In this document: piece by piece, positions 43,046-52,565 of the stretch
How positions within the stretch are numbered: position 1 is the stretch's first letter
How the letters are laid out: each line of letters opens with the position of its first letter
Source of the DNA: Salipiger mangrovisoli
GTDB lineage: Bacteria; Pseudomonadota; Alphaproteobacteria; Rhodobacterales; Rhodobacteraceae
NCBI RefSeq assembly: GCF_015223355.1
Contig: NZ_JADFFK010000003.1
Coordinates: forward strand, 1 to 64,000
DNA length: 64,000 nucleotides
Direction: 5' to 3'
The notes under the pieces: model-generated
Databases searched by the model: none
What the model was told of the DNA's origin: nothing
What the model saw: only the letters and a program-made list of their open reading frames with translations
Program-made: the position numbers and the translations under genes

Positions 43046-44605
43046 ATGACCCGACTGACGGATTTCACGTCCTACGCGGAGGCTCAGAGGCAGTACTCGA
43101 AAGAGGGTCTTTGGGAGCTGTTCGACGGCACGCGGGAGCGGTTCAACATTGCGCATGAGTGCATCGACCGTCACGTGAACGGCGAGGCGGTGGCGCTGCG
43201 GATCGCCCATGCGGATGGCCGGGACGAGATCGTCAGCTTCGCCGAGATCTCCCGCCGCTCGTCGCAGGTCGCGCATTTCCTGAAGGCGCGCGGCGTGCAG
43301 AAAGGCGACCGCGTTGCGGTGATGATCGAGCCTTCGCTGCCCTTCTACTGCACGCTCTTCGGGGCGATGAAGGCCGGGGCGGTGGCAGTGCCGATGTTCA
43401 CGCTCTTCGGTCCGGACGGGATCAAGCTGCGGGTCGCGGATTGCGAGCCCTCGGTGTTCTTCACCAACGCCGACAAGGCCCCCGAGGCCGAGGAGGGCGG
43501 GGCGCGGAAGGTCATCGTTGCCGACCGGGCGTTCCTTGACACCCTGGAGACGCTGCCCGCGACCTTCGACTGGGACACGGCGGGCGATGATCTTGCGGTG
43601 CTGCAATACACCTCGGGCACGACCCGGCTCTTGCCCGCGGCGGTGCACCATTCGCACCGTTCCATCGTCACCTTGATGGTCGCCGCGCTCTATGCCACCG
43701 GCATCCGTCCCGGTGATCGTTTCTTCTGCCCCTCGTCCCCGGCCTGGGGGCACGGGCTCTGGCACGGCACGCTCGCGCCGCTGGCCATGGGGGTCTCGAC
43801 CGGCACATTTTCTGGCAAGTTCGACCCTGTGCGGCTGCTGAAGGCGCTGCACGACTTCGGGATCACCAATCTCACCGCCGCCGCGACGCACTACCGGATG
43901 ATGCGCAATTCCGGCGAGGCGGAGAATTACGCCTACGCCTTCGACAAGCTGTCGTTCACCGGCGAGCCCATCGACAGCGAGACCGCGACCTATGTCGAGC
44001 GCGTCTTCGGCACCAAGGTGCGCTCGATGTACGGCACGACCGAGATCGGCGTGATCATCGCCAACTATCCGGGCGCCGAGGACCTCGAAGTGCGCGACGG
44101 TGCCATGGGCAAGGCGGTGCCGGGGGTCGAGGTCGAGGTGCAGCGGGACGATGGCTCGCGCTGCGCGCCGGGCGAGACCGGCGAGCTGATGGTGAAGAAG
44201 GGCGGCAAGTGGTTCCCGACCAAGGATTTGGGCCGGGTCGACGCGGACGGCTATTTCTACCACGGCGGCCGCGCCGACGACGTGATCATCTCGGCAGGCT
44301 GGACCATCGGCGCGGTCGAGGTTGAGGACGCCATCCTCAGCCATCCGGCGGTGGCCGAATGCGGGGTGATCGGCGCGCCCGACAGCCTGCGCGGGCAGGT
44401 GGTCAAGGCCTACATCATTCTCAAGGGCGCGCCCGAGGAAGGGCTCGACAAGGCGATCCAAGAGCACGTCCGCGCCCGGCTCGCCCGCCACGAGTACCCC
44501 CGCCAGATCGAATTCGTCGCCGAGCTGCCGAAGACCCCGGCCGGCAAGGTGAACCGCAAGATCCTGCGCGATTTGCAGGCTGAAACACTCGCGGCCGCCG
44601 GCTGA
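43046..44605 (+). CDS. AMP-dependent acyl-CoA synthetase
   Basis: 519 residues. The P-loop-like motif reads YTSGTTRLLPAAVHH, a variant found in the medium-chain/aryl acyl-CoA ligase branch. The A5 region MYGTTEIGV, the hinge D-G-Y-F-Y-H-G-G-R-A-D-D-V-I-I-S and the catalytic Lys in K-T-P-A-G-K-V-N-R-K are present. It activates a carboxylic acid with ATP and CoA. ATG 43046 follows GGGAGG. The dehydratase gene follows after 35 bp. Confidence 0.92.
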   Translation: MTRLTDFTSYAEAQRQYSKEGLWELFDGTRERFNIAHECIDRHVNGEAVALRIAHADGRDEIVSFAEISRRSSQVAHFLKARGVQKGDRVAVMIEPSLPFYCTLFGAMKAGAVAVPMFTLFGPDGIKLRVADCEPSVFFTNADKAPEAEEGGARKVIVADRAFLDTLETLPATFDWDTAGDDLAVLQYTSGTTRLLPAAVHHSHRSIVTLMVAALYATGIRPGDRFFCPSSPAWGHGLWHGTLAPLAMGVSTGTFSGKFDPVRLLKALHDFGITNLTAAATHYRMMRNSGEAENYAYAFDKLSFTGEPIDSETATYVERVFGTKVRSMYGTTEIGVIIANYPGAEDLEVRDGAMGKAVPGVEVEVQRDDGSRCAPGETGELMVKKGGKWFPTKDLGRVDADGYFYHGGRADDVIISAGWTIGAVEVEDAILSHPAVAECGVIGAPDSLRGQVVKAYIILKGAPEEGLDKAIQEHVRARLARHEYPRQIEFVAELPKTPAGKVNRKILRDLQAETLAAAG

Positions 44606-44640
44606 CCGGCCCGCCGCACCGTCATTCGAGGAGGAAAAAG

Positions 44641-45777
44641 ATGAACGACATGACCCGCAAGTTTCCGAAGATCACCGAGGAGGGGCTCGACGATCTGCGC
44701 CAGCGCATCGGCGTTAAGATCGAGAAGACGGTCGAGCCCTGGTGCTACGAGGCGACCCGCGACAACATCCGCCACTACGCCCATGGCATCGGCGACGACA
44801 ACCCGCTGTGGTGCGATCCCGAGTACGCGAAGACGACGAAGTACGGCGACGTGATCGCCCTGCCGAGCTTCCTGTTCTCCACCAGCCGGATCATCTCGGG
44901 CTATGTCGGCGGACTTCCGGGCGTGCACGCCATGTGGTCGGGTGCCAACTGGACCTGGCACAAGGTCATCCCGCGCAACACCGAGTTCCGCACCGAGGCC
45001 TACCTCAAGGACCTCGTCGAGCATGACACGCGCTTTGCCGGCAAGGCGGTGCAGCAGATCTACCACGTCGATTTCTACGACGCGAAGACCGGCGACATGC
45101 TGGCCGAGGCTGACAGCTGGTGCTTCCGCACCGACCGCGATGCCGCGCGCGAGAACGGCACCAAGTACACCGAGGCCAAGGCCAAGGGCCGCCGCGTCTA
45201 CACCGAGGAAGAGCTGCGGGAGTACTACAAGTACTACGAGCAGGAAGAGATCCGCGGCGCGCAGACCCGCTACTGGGACGATGTGACCGAGGGCGACGCG
45301 CTGCCGACCATGGTCAAGGGCCCGATGACCGCGACGGGTTTCATCGCCTACGCGCAGGGCTGGGGCGGGCTCTACATCCGCGCCAACAAGCTGGCATGGC
45401 AGTTGCAGCAGAAGCACCCCTCGGCCGGGATCAAGAACCGCTTCGGCATTCCCGATTGCCCCGAGCGCGTGCATTGGGAAGAAGAGTTTGCGCTCGAGGT
45501 CGGCGCGCCCGGTGCCTATGACTACGGCCCCGAGCGGACCTCGTGGCTGACGCACCAGGTGACCAACTGGATGGGTGACGACGGCTTCCTTCGGCAGGCG
45601 AAATGCCAGGTCCGCCGGCACAATCCCGAGGGCGACATCATCCTGATCCACGGCTCGGTGGTGCGCAAATACGAGGAGGACGGACGCTACCTGCTGGAGA
45701 TCCAGCAGCGCGCCGAACAGCAGGACGGCGAGATGTCGGCGATCGGCTCGGCCATCGTCGAGCTGCCGAAACGCTGA
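44641..45777 (+). CDS. FAS1-like / MaoC-type double-hotdog dehydratase
   Basis: 378 residues. The N-terminal half is a FAS1-like dehydratase hotdog (ATRDNIRHYAHGIGDDNPLW), the second half a degenerate MaoC-like domain (GPMTATGFIAYAQGWGG). Family members hydrate or dehydrate enoyl-CoA or related thioesters. The gene follows the acyl-CoA synthetase and precedes the TRAP genes, which fits a short CoA-ester pathway for an imported acid. Confidence 0.85.
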   Translation: MNDMTRKFPKITEEGLDDLRQRIGVKIEKTVEPWCYEATRDNIRHYAHGIGDDNPLWCDPEYAKTTKYGDVIALPSFLFSTSRIISGYVGGLPGVHAMWSGANWTWHKVIPRNTEFRTEAYLKDLVEHDTRFAGKAVQQIYHVDFYDAKTGDMLAEADSWCFRTDRDAARENGTKYTEAKAKGRRVYTEEELREYYKYYEQEEIRGAQTRYWDDVTEGDALPTMVKGPMTATGFIAYAQGWGGLYIRANKLAWQLQQKHPSAGIKNRFGIPDCPERVHWEEEFALEVGAPGAYDYGPERTSWLTHQVTNWMGDDGFLRQAKCQVRRHNPEGDIILIHGSVVRKYEEDGRYLLEIQQRAEQQDGEMSAIGSAIVELPKR

Positions 45778-45830
45778 GGGCCGCGCGCCCGCGCCGGGAC
45801 ACCCCTGCGTCAACCATCTGGGAGGTAAGG

Positions 45831-46322
45831 TTGCACGTCATCGGTACAATCCTGAGAAAACTCGAGGACACCCTGCATCTGCTGGGGTGCCTCGGCCTGC
45901 TGGTCGTGGTCGCGCTGATCAACGCGGACATCCTGATGCGGCTGGTCCTGCACACACCCGTGCAGGTCCAGTTCGAGCTCACCGAGCTCTACCTGATGCC
46001 CGCACTTGCCACGCTCTCGCTGTCGCGGGTCTTCCGCGACGGCGGGCACCTGGCGCTCGACTTCGTGCCGGAACACCTGCCCGGAGGTCTGGGGCTGGTC
46101 GTCGACAAGCTGCGCCTGCTGCTGCCGGCGCTGTTCTTCGGCCTTGTCACCTGGATGTCCGGGAAATTCGCGCTGCATGCCTTCCAGAGAGGCGAGGTCG
46201 AATACGGGGTGGTCGATTGGCCCCTCGGCTGGGCCTACGCCATCGTGCCGCTGGGATGCGGCGTGCTGGTGCTGCGGCTGATCTACGACGCGCTGACGCG
46301 GGAGGCGCCGGCGCAGGTCTGA
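45831..46322 (+). CDS. TRAP transporter small permease (DctQ)
   Basis: 163 residues, four helices, beginning at TTG 45831 with GGGAGG five bases upstream; there is no better ATG. Motifs N-A-D-I-L-M-R and E-L-T-E-L-Y-L match DctQ. It forms the small membrane subunit for the large permease at 47440-48729. Confidence 0.86.
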   Translation: MHVIGTILRKLEDTLHLLGCLGLLVVVALINADILMRLVLHTPVQVQFELTELYLMPALATLSLSRVFRDGGHLALDFVPEHLPGGLGLVVDKLRLLLPALFFGLVTWMSGKFALHAFQRGEVEYGVVDWPLGWAYAIVPLGCGVLVLRLIYDALTREAPAQV

Positions 46323-46335
46323 GGAAGATCTGATT

Positions 46336-46344
46336 TTGTCTATA
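46336..46344 (+). promoter_or_regulatory. TTGTCTATA element upstream of the DctP gene
   Basis: The nine bases TTGTCTATA just before the ribosome site of the DctP gene also occur inside the IclR-side palindrome (42926-42934). In high-GC DNA such an AT-rich match is notable, but no second half-site was found here. Confidence 0.25.
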
Positions 46345-46358
46345 GGGAGGAGGACAAG

Positions 46359-47360
46359 ATGAAGATGACGAACAAGGTGGTCGCTGCCCTGATCGGGGCG
46401 TTTGCGCTCGCAGGCAGCCATGTCAGTGCCGAAACGCTGCGGCTCGGGGATTTCCAGTCCACCAGCCACATCGTCTCGGTCGAGGGAACGGCGAAGTGGA
46501 TGGCCGCGGTCGAAGAGGCGACCGGCGGCAAGCTCACGTTCCAGCATTTCCCTTCGGAGCAGGCGGCAAAGTCCAAGGCGCAGCTCGACGCGGTGAAGAG
46601 CGGTATTCTCGACGCCGCGCTGCTGGGCACCACCTACCACACCGACGAGCTGCCGCTGAACTCGGTGGTTGGGCTGCCGGGCTATTACGGCTCTGCCGAG
46701 CAGGGCACGAATGCGGTGCAAGCGATGCTGGCCGAGGGGCCGATGCGCGACGAGCTGCTGGCCGCGGGGGTGACCCCGATCTTCGGCTTCGTGCTGCCGC
46801 CCTACCAGGTGCTGGCCAAGCAGCGGCTCGGCATGCCGAGCGACTGGGAGGCGCTGGACGTGCGCACCTCGGGCGCAACGCAGGCGATGACCGCACGCGG
46901 CCTCGGCGCGGTGGGCATCTCGATCCCCGGACCGGAGGTCTATACCGCCGTCGAGCGCGGCCGTCTCGACGCGGTGCTGTTCCCGCTCGCCTCGGTGCCG
47001 GGTTACAAGCTCAACGAGGTGGTCAGCCACATTTCCACCAATGGCTCCTTCGGCGGCTACAGCTTCGTCATGGTGGTCCGCAGCGATCTCTATGACAGCC
47101 TTGCCCCCGAGGTTCAGGAGGCGATGAAGACCGCCGGTGACGAGATCGCCCTGCATGTCGCCAAGGCACAGGACGACAGCGTCGGCGAGCTGATCACCGG
47201 CTGGCAGGCGGACGGCATCGACACCTACACGTTCACCGACGAGGAACTTTCGGCGCTGCGCGCCGGCATGGAACTGGTGACCGAGGATTGGGTGGGCCGC
47301 ATGGGCGGCGAGAAGGGGCAGGAGATTTTGGATCGCTATACCGAGCTGACCAGTCAGTAA
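46359..47360 (+). CDS. TRAP transporter substrate-binding protein (DctP)
   Basis: 333 residues with a Sec signal (NKVVAALIGAFALAGSHVSA). It shows the DctP fold: STSHIVSVEGTAKWM, F-P-S-E-Q-A-A-K-S-K-A-Q-L-D-A-V-K-S-G, and the helix of Arg/Asn substrate contacts in D-V-R-T-S-G-A-T-Q. It captures an organic acid in the periplasm for DctQM. A GGAGGAGGA stretch precedes ATG 46359. Confidence 0.92.
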   Translation: MKMTNKVVAALIGAFALAGSHVSAETLRLGDFQSTSHIVSVEGTAKWMAAVEEATGGKLTFQHFPSEQAAKSKAQLDAVKSGILDAALLGTTYHTDELPLNSVVGLPGYYGSAEQGTNAVQAMLAEGPMRDELLAAGVTPIFGFVLPPYQVLAKQRLGMPSDWEALDVRTSGATQAMTARGLGAVGISIPGPEVYTAVERGRLDAVLFPLASVPGYKLNEVVSHISTNGSFGGYSFVMVVRSDLYDSLAPEVQEAMKTAGDEIALHVAKAQDDSVGELITGWQADGIDTYTFTDEELSALRAGMELVTEDWVGRMGGEKGQEILDRYTELTSQ

Positions 47361-47439
47361 GCTTTTCGCAAGTCCCAGGAAATACCGGGGTGGTCGGCCC
47401 ATGGGTCGGCTGCCCCTCTCAGGAGCCCATCCCCGCTTC

Positions 47440-48729
47440 ATGCTGACATTCTTTGCCATACTCGTGCTTCTGGCCCTGTTCATGGCCATGCGCATGCCCA
47501 TCGCCTTCGCCATGGGGCTCACCGGCTTCATCGGCCTTGCCATTCAGCTCGGCCCGCGCCCGGCGTTGGCGGTGCTGGAACGCACCTTCTTCGACAGCTC
47601 GTCCTCCTTCATCCTCGTCGCCATTCCGCTGTTCATCCTGATGGCCGAGCTGCTGACCGCCGGCGACGTGACGCGCCGCGCCATCCTCGCCTGCCAGGGC
47701 TGGATCGGCCATGTGAAGGGCGGGCTCGCGATGGCCACGGTCGGCGCCTCGGTGATCCTTGCCGCGCTGGTCGGCAGCTCGACCGCCTCGACCGCCGCCA
47801 TGGCCGCCTCGGCCTTTCCCGAGATGCGCAGCCACAACTACTCGCAGCGCCTCGCCGCCGCCGTGGTCTCGGTCGGTGGCACGCTCGCCGTCGTGGTGCC
47901 GCCCTCGATCGTGCTGGTGGTCTACGGCGTGCTGACCGAGACCTCGATCGGCAAGCTCTTCATCGCCGGGATCGTCCCCGGTCTGCTGACCGCCACTGGC
48001 CTTGCCGTGGTCATCAAGCTGATCGCCCACACCACCGACCAGGCACCCAAGGGCGCGCCCTTCGAGCTTGGCAAGGCGGTGAAGGCCAGCCGTCACGTGC
48101 TGCCGATGATCCTGCTGATGGTGCTGGTGATCGGCGCGATCTACGGCGGCATTGCCTCTCCGTCGGAAGCGGCGGCACTTGGCGTCATGGGCTCGCTGAT
48201 CATCGTGATATTCCAGCGCTCTCTGTCGTTCGTGAACTTCAATCGCTCGGTGTCGGGGGCGATCCGCGCAACGGTGATGATCGTCGCCATCGTCGCCTGC
48301 TCGGCGATCTTCTCGAACTACCTCGCCTTCACCCGCATCACCCATTCGCTGCTGGAGTTCGTCGCGACCACCAGCCTGCCGCCGGCGGTGATCATGGGGT
48401 TCATCGTGCTGATCCTGCTGGTCATGGGCATGTTCATGGACCAGCTGGCGATCCTGTCGCTGGCCATGCCACTGGCCTTCCCCACGGCGATGGCCCTGGA
48501 CTTCGACCCGGTGTGGTTCGGCATCGTGGTGACCAAGACGGTAGAGATCGGCCTGCTGACGCCGCCCCTAGGGCTCAACGCCTATGTCGCCTCGGCGCAG
48601 ACCGGGGTTCCGCTGGGCAAGATCTTCCGGGGCATCCTGCCGTTTCTTGCGATGGAGATCGTGATCCTGATCGTGCTGCTTTGCGTCCCGCAGATCACCC
48701 TGTGGTTGCCGGGCCTGATGCTGCGCTGA
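47440..48729 (+). CDS. TRAP transporter large permease (DctM)
   Basis: 429 residues with about twelve helices. The family blocks FILVAIPLFILMAELL, G-S-S-T-A-S-T-A-A-M-A and G-L-L-T-P-P-L-G-L-N are present. ATG 47440 starts the first helix; an ATG at 47401 is further from conserved sequence, and the AGGAG nearest 47440 is 14 bases off, so the start is uncertain. It ends 12 bp before the convergent GntR gene. Confidence 0.91.
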   Translation: MLTFFAILVLLALFMAMRMPIAFAMGLTGFIGLAIQLGPRPALAVLERTFFDSSSSFILVAIPLFILMAELLTAGDVTRRAILACQGWIGHVKGGLAMATVGASVILAALVGSSTASTAAMAASAFPEMRSHNYSQRLAAAVVSVGGTLAVVVPPSIVLVVYGVLTETSIGKLFIAGIVPGLLTATGLAVVIKLIAHTTDQAPKGAPFELGKAVKASRHVLPMILLMVLVIGAIYGGIASPSEAAALGVMGSLIIVIFQRSLSFVNFNRSVSGAIRATVMIVAIVACSAIFSNYLAFTRITHSLLEFVATTSLPPAVIMGFIVLILLVMGMFMDQLAILSLAMPLAFPTAMALDFDPVWFGIVVTKTVEIGLLTPPLGLNAYVASAQTGVPLGKIFRGILPFLAMEIVILIVLLCVPQITLWLPGLMLR

Positions 48730-48741
48730 GGCCGGGGCCCC

Positions 48742-49434
48742 TCAGAGACTGCTGAGACGGTGGGTCCTCAGAAGCGCGACCAGCATGTCCTTGGCGTATT
48801 GGCGGTGGGCATGGTGGCGGGTGGCGGCGTCTTCGGCATCGCCGCGGCTGATCGCTTCGAACACGGCGCGGTGATCCTCGTTCGACCGGGTCGGGGCGGG
48901 GCGCATATAGAGCGTCGTGTTGCGGGCGCGGGCGACCTGGTCGCTCATCGTCTCGCAGATCGTCATCGCACGGCGGTTGCCGCCGAGCCGCACCAGTTCG
49001 CGATGAAAGGCGTCGTCCGCAGCAGCCCAGGCCTCGCGGTTTTCTGCCGCCAGCGCCGCATCCATCTGGTCGAGAGCGCGCTCGAGCCCGGCGAGCGCCC
49101 GGGGACCGGGGTGTCGCTCGGCGGCGCGGCGGGCCGCCAGCGTCTCGATCTCGGAGAGGATGTCGTAGATTTCCTCCATGTCGGCAGGCGACACCGGCAG
49201 GATCCGCACGCCCTTGCGCGGGCGCACTTGGAGAAGACCGCGTTGTTCGAGCGAAACACAGGCCTCGCGCACCGGCGTGCGGGACATGCCAAGGCGTTCC
49301 GCCAGTTCGCCTTCCAGATGATCCGTCCCTGCCGCAAGCTCGCCCGACACGATCATCTCGCGCATCCGCTTGAGCGCCTGCTGCGCGTTGGATGGAGGCG
49401 GGGAAGGCTGCGCTGCGGGCTTCAAGTCGGACAT
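48742..49434 (-). CDS. GntR-family regulator with FCD domain
   Basis: 230 residues. The winged helix LEGELAERLGMSRTPVREA is followed by a FCD ligand domain with metal-binding His residues (DDAFHRELV, EDHRAVFEAI, ATRHHAHRQY). FCD regulators usually respond to organic acids. It is convergent with the DctM gene and divergent from the lactonase-like gene. Confidence 0.91.
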   Translation of the reverse strand: MSDLKPAAQPSPPPSNAQQALKRMREMIVSGELAAGTDHLEGELAERLGMSRTPVREACVSLEQRGLLQVRPRKGVRILPVSPADMEEIYDILSEIETLAARRAAERHPGPRALAGLERALDQMDAALAAENREAWAAADDAFHRELVRLGGNRRAMTICETMSDQVARARNTTLYMRPAPTRSNEDHRAVFEAISRGDAEDAATRHHAHRQYAKDMLVALLRTHRLSSL

Positions 49435-49792
49435 AGGAGACCCTTCTGGCCGGGATATGCCGCATGGTATAGCGGTTCACCGATTTCGAGAACAGCACGG
49501 TCTTCGCGCGCGGTATTTTCGAGCCGGGCACGCGGCCAGCGGCGGGGCCCTGAAAGACCCAAGGGACCTTGCTGCGCCCATGGGAGGATCCGGACCTCGT
49601 CTGGTCCGCGTCGCGGGTGGGCGGTCACCCTGTTGGGCACCCCGTGGCCATCGACGAGGCACCGTTCCGCCGCGACTTCGCCCGAGGCCGCGGCGGAGTC
49701 GCGTGATACGCGGCACTGCTGTAGCCTCCGGTCAGGGCTTTGTCGGCTGCCGCTCGGCCTTGCCCAGGCTGGCCCGACCGGAAGGAAAGTGC
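49435..49792. other. Divergent intergenic region between GntR and lactonase-like genes
   Basis: About 360 bp. A weak dyad CCGC-N8-GCGG at 49460-49475 lies near the GntR start and may be an autoregulatory site. A plus-strand open frame from 49370 runs through into the next gene but its upstream part has no familiar sequence; nothing else was recognised. Confidence 0.4.
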
Positions 49793-50590
49793 ATGAGCGA
49801 CTGGGAGATCTTCGCGCTTCGCTACGCGACGCGCGCGGCGCGGACCCGTGCCGACAGCTTCATCTTCGACGACGATCACGCGGCGCCGCATCCGATGGAT
49901 TATTTCCTGTGGGTTCTGCGCCGGGAGCACGAGGTGGTCCTTGTGGATACCGGCTATGAGGCGGACGAGGGCGCGCGCCGCGATCGCCCGATCCTGCTTG
50001 ACCCGCGCGAGGCGCTCAGGCCGCTGAACATCCGGGCCGAGGACGTGGGCAGGGTGATCGTCACGCATCTGCATTACGATCATGCTGGCGGGCTGCATCT
50101 ATTCCCGAACGCGACGCTACACATGCAGGCAGCAGAGATGGCCTATGCCACCGGTCCCTGCATGTGCCATGCGACACTGCGTATGCCCTATACCGGCGAT
50201 CATATCTGCGAAGCGGTCCGGCGGCTCTTCGCTGGCCAGCTGGTGTTCCACGACGGCGATGCGGAGGTGGCCGAGGGGGTGACGGTGCATCGCATCGGCG
50301 GTCATTCGCGGGGACTGCAATGCGTGCGGGTAAGGACCCAGTCGGGCTGGATGGTTCTCGCCTCGGATGCCGCGCATTACTACGAGAACCTTCTTCGGCA
50401 GAAGCCTTTCCCCATCGTCGTCGATCTCGAGGACATGCTGAAGGGCTTCGCCCGGCTCGAGACCCTCGCGAGCGAACGGCGGCTCATCTTGCCGGGCCAC
50501 GATCCGCGGGTCACCCGGCTTTTCCCATCCGTCTTGGCACCGCATGTCTTCCGGCTCGACGGCGGGCCGGAGGGTGCCATCGAGACGTGA
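49793..50590 (+). CDS. Metallo-beta-lactamase-fold hydrolase, N-acyl-homoserine-lactonase-like
   Basis: 265 residues from ATG 49793 with AAGGAAAG upstream. The zinc motif THLHYDHAGG, a further His in IGGHSRG, an Asp in LASDAAHYYEN and a final GHD complete the dinuclear zinc site. The AttM/AiiA-like lactonase branch includes quorum-quenching enzymes and lactone hydrolases of catabolic pathways; the context favours the latter. It stands alone, divergent from GntR. Confidence 0.85.
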   Translation: MSDWEIFALRYATRAARTRADSFIFDDDHAAPHPMDYFLWVLRREHEVVLVDTGYEADEGARRDRPILLDPREALRPLNIRAEDVGRVIVTHLHYDHAGGLHLFPNATLHMQAAEMAYATGPCMCHATLRMPYTGDHICEAVRRLFAGQLVFHDGDAEVAEGVTVHRIGGHSRGLQCVRVRTQSGWMVLASDAAHYYENLLRQKPFPIVVDLEDMLKGFARLETLASERRLILPGHDPRVTRLFPSVLAPHVFRLDGGPEGAIET

Positions 50591-50641
50591 CCGGAAGGAG
50601 AGGCGGGAGGGCGGTGCCACGCCCCCCCGCCGCGGTCTGTC

Positions 50642-51784
50642 TCAAGCGTCGCCGGTCAGTTCGCTGATGTCCACTGCGCGCTGCTCGGACATCGAGCGCT
50701 GCGCGGCAAGGCCCATGAGCACCGCCCACTTGCCATCGGCCAGCGAAACCTCCGGCCCGGCGCGCTCGCCGCGCACCAGTTCTAGGAAGCCGCGGTGCTG
50801 GTAGAAGGTCGAGCCGTTGTGATCGCCCGCTTCGAGGAGGGTCGGATCGACCGGGATCTCGCGCACCTCCGGCCCTTTCGGCTCGCGCGGCGAGACGATC
50901 ACCTGCGGCACCGGGGCGGCGCCCAGATGCGCCGGCCAGAACCGGCCCGGTCCCGGCACCAGCGCCTCGATCTTGCCCTTCGGGCCGACCGCCGAGATCT
51001 CTTCCTGATAGCGCGCGCCCTCGGCGAACATGCAAAGCTCGAGCATGGCGCGCACACCGCTCTCGAATTCGACGATGACATAGCCATGGTCGAAGATGTC
51101 GGGTGTCTCGCCGGCGTAGGTCTCGGTCAGGTGGTTGGCCGCCTGACCACCCATCGCCATCACCCGCACCGGATCGGACTTCAGCGCGAGGCGCATGAGG
51201 TCGAAGAAATGGCAACACTTCTCGACGAAGGTGCCCCCCGTGTAGCGGTTGAAACGGTTCCAGTCGCCGACCTTCTCGAGGAAGGGGAAGCGGTGCTCGC
51301 GGATGGTCAGCATCTTGATGCCGCCGGTCGCCGCCTCGGCCTCTTCCAGCAACTTGGCGACGGGCGGCATGTAGCGGTATTCCATCGCCACCCAGACCGG
51401 CGCGGGGTAGCTTTCGGCAAAGGCGTCGATGGCGGCGGCGTGGCGCGGATCGGTGAAGAGCGGCTTTTCCACCAGCACGGGCAGGGGGCGCTTGCCGGCG
51501 ATCTGCTGCAGCTGCTCCACATGGCGGAAGTTGGGGCTGGCGATCAGCAGGCAGTCGATCTCGGCCACGTCCAGCAGCGCCTCGATGCTGTCCACGAAGC
51601 GCGCGCTCGGGGCAAACTGCCGGGCATGGGCGCGCATCTCGGCGTCGGGCTCAAAGATCGCGCCGATCACGGTGTTCTCGAGCAGCGCGATGTTGCGCAG
51701 ATGCTCCTGTCCCATCATGCCGCAGCCGATGATACCGTAGGTGATGGTCCGTGTCTCGCTGCGCGCGAGGGTCTGGGTCGTCAT
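50642..51784 (-). CDS. Gfo/Idh/MocA-family oxidoreductase
   Basis: 380 residues. The NAD(P) motif GIIGCGMMGQEH and the catalytic-Lys motif VEKPL are clear; the C-terminal GFO_IDH_MocA_C sheet follows (GGTFVEKCCHFFDLMRL). It probably oxidises a sugar or polyol derivative. It lies 18 bp downstream of the GntR/UTRA gene on the same strand and shares its transcript. Confidence 0.9.
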   Translation of the reverse strand: MTTQTLARSETRTITYGIIGCGMMGQEHLRNIALLENTVIGAIFEPDAEMRAHARQFAPSARFVDSIEALLDVAEIDCLLIASPNFRHVEQLQQIAGKRPLPVLVEKPLFTDPRHAAAIDAFAESYPAPVWVAMEYRYMPPVAKLLEEAEAATGGIKMLTIREHRFPFLEKVGDWNRFNRYTGGTFVEKCCHFFDLMRLALKSDPVRVMAMGGQAANHLTETYAGETPDIFDHGYVIVEFESGVRAMLELCMFAEGARYQEEISAVGPKGKIEALVPGPGRFWPAHLGAAPVPQVIVSPREPKGPEVREIPVDPTLLEAGDHNGSTFYQHRGFLELVRGERAGPEVSLADGKWAVLMGLAAQRSMSEQRAVDISELTGDA

Positions 51785-51802
51785 AGGGAAATCCTCCTCC
51801 CT

Positions 51803-52528
51803 TCAGATGAGGCGCTGGACGTAGAGCGCCTTTTGGGTGTCGTACCAGGTGCGTGAGAACTCGACCGCCTCGCTGCCCTGCGCCCAGGACAGGCGCTCGA
51901 TGTAGGCGGTGGTGGTGCCGGGTTTCAGTGCAAAGACCTCGGGCGCCCAGTCGGGCACCTGACCGATGCCCACCCGGTCCTCGGCGCGGGTGATCCAGAG
52001 CTGAAGGGCGCGCTTGTAGGTCAGGTAGAGCGAATCCTGCACCAACTCGCGCGGGACCTTGCCCGCCCCGCCGTCGAGCCAGATCTCCTCGACCGCGATG
52101 ATGACGTCGTCGAGGTAGCGCAGGCGCCGAAAGCGGGTGCCGTGGTCCGAGCTGCCATAGGCGGGCTGCTGCGAATCCTTTGGAAGGTAGTCGGCCGAGA
52201 GAATGTCTGCGGTGGGCAGGCCGCCGCCGCCCTCGGCCAGTTCGAGTCGGAACATCGAGTAGACCGATTCGACTTCGCCGCCGGCGCGCACGTAGTTTCC
52301 CGACCCTTGGCGGCGCTCCAGAAGTCCCTTTTTCTCAAGCTCGAGCAAGGCTTTGCGCAATGTTCGTACGGTTGTGCCATGGGCCTTCGCGAACTCGCGC
52401 TCGGGCGGCAGCTTCTGTCCGTCGACCAGACGGCCAGCGGCGATATCGCGGATCACCAGTTCGCTGATCTGCATGTAGATCGGCAGCGCGTCGGGCCTGT
52501 TGGCGGAATTCCTGTTTTTTTCCTGCAT
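51803..52528 (-). CDS. GntR-family regulator with UTRA domain
   Basis: 241 residues. The winged helix LPPEREFAKAHGTTVRTLRKA is followed by a UTRA effector domain, as in HutC/FarR-type repressors that sense phosphorylated sugars, amino acids or small acids. It is divergent from the luciferase-like monooxygenase operon, 112 bp apart, and a dyad suited to it lies in that gap. Confidence 0.91.
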   Translation of the reverse strand: MQEKNRNSANRPDALPIYMQISELVIRDIAAGRLVDGQKLPPEREFAKAHGTTVRTLRKALLELEKKGLLERRQGSGNYVRAGGEVESVYSMFRLELAEGGGGLPTADILSADYLPKDSQQPAYGSSDHGTRFRRLRYLDDVIIAVEEIWLDGGAGKVPRELVQDSLYLTYKRALQLWITRAEDRVGIGQVPDWAPEVFALKPGTTTAYIERLSWAQGSEAVEFSRTWYDTQKALYVQRLI

Positions 52529-52565
52529 GTTTCCGCCTCCCCCTGCAGATGCTGCGAATGAAAAA

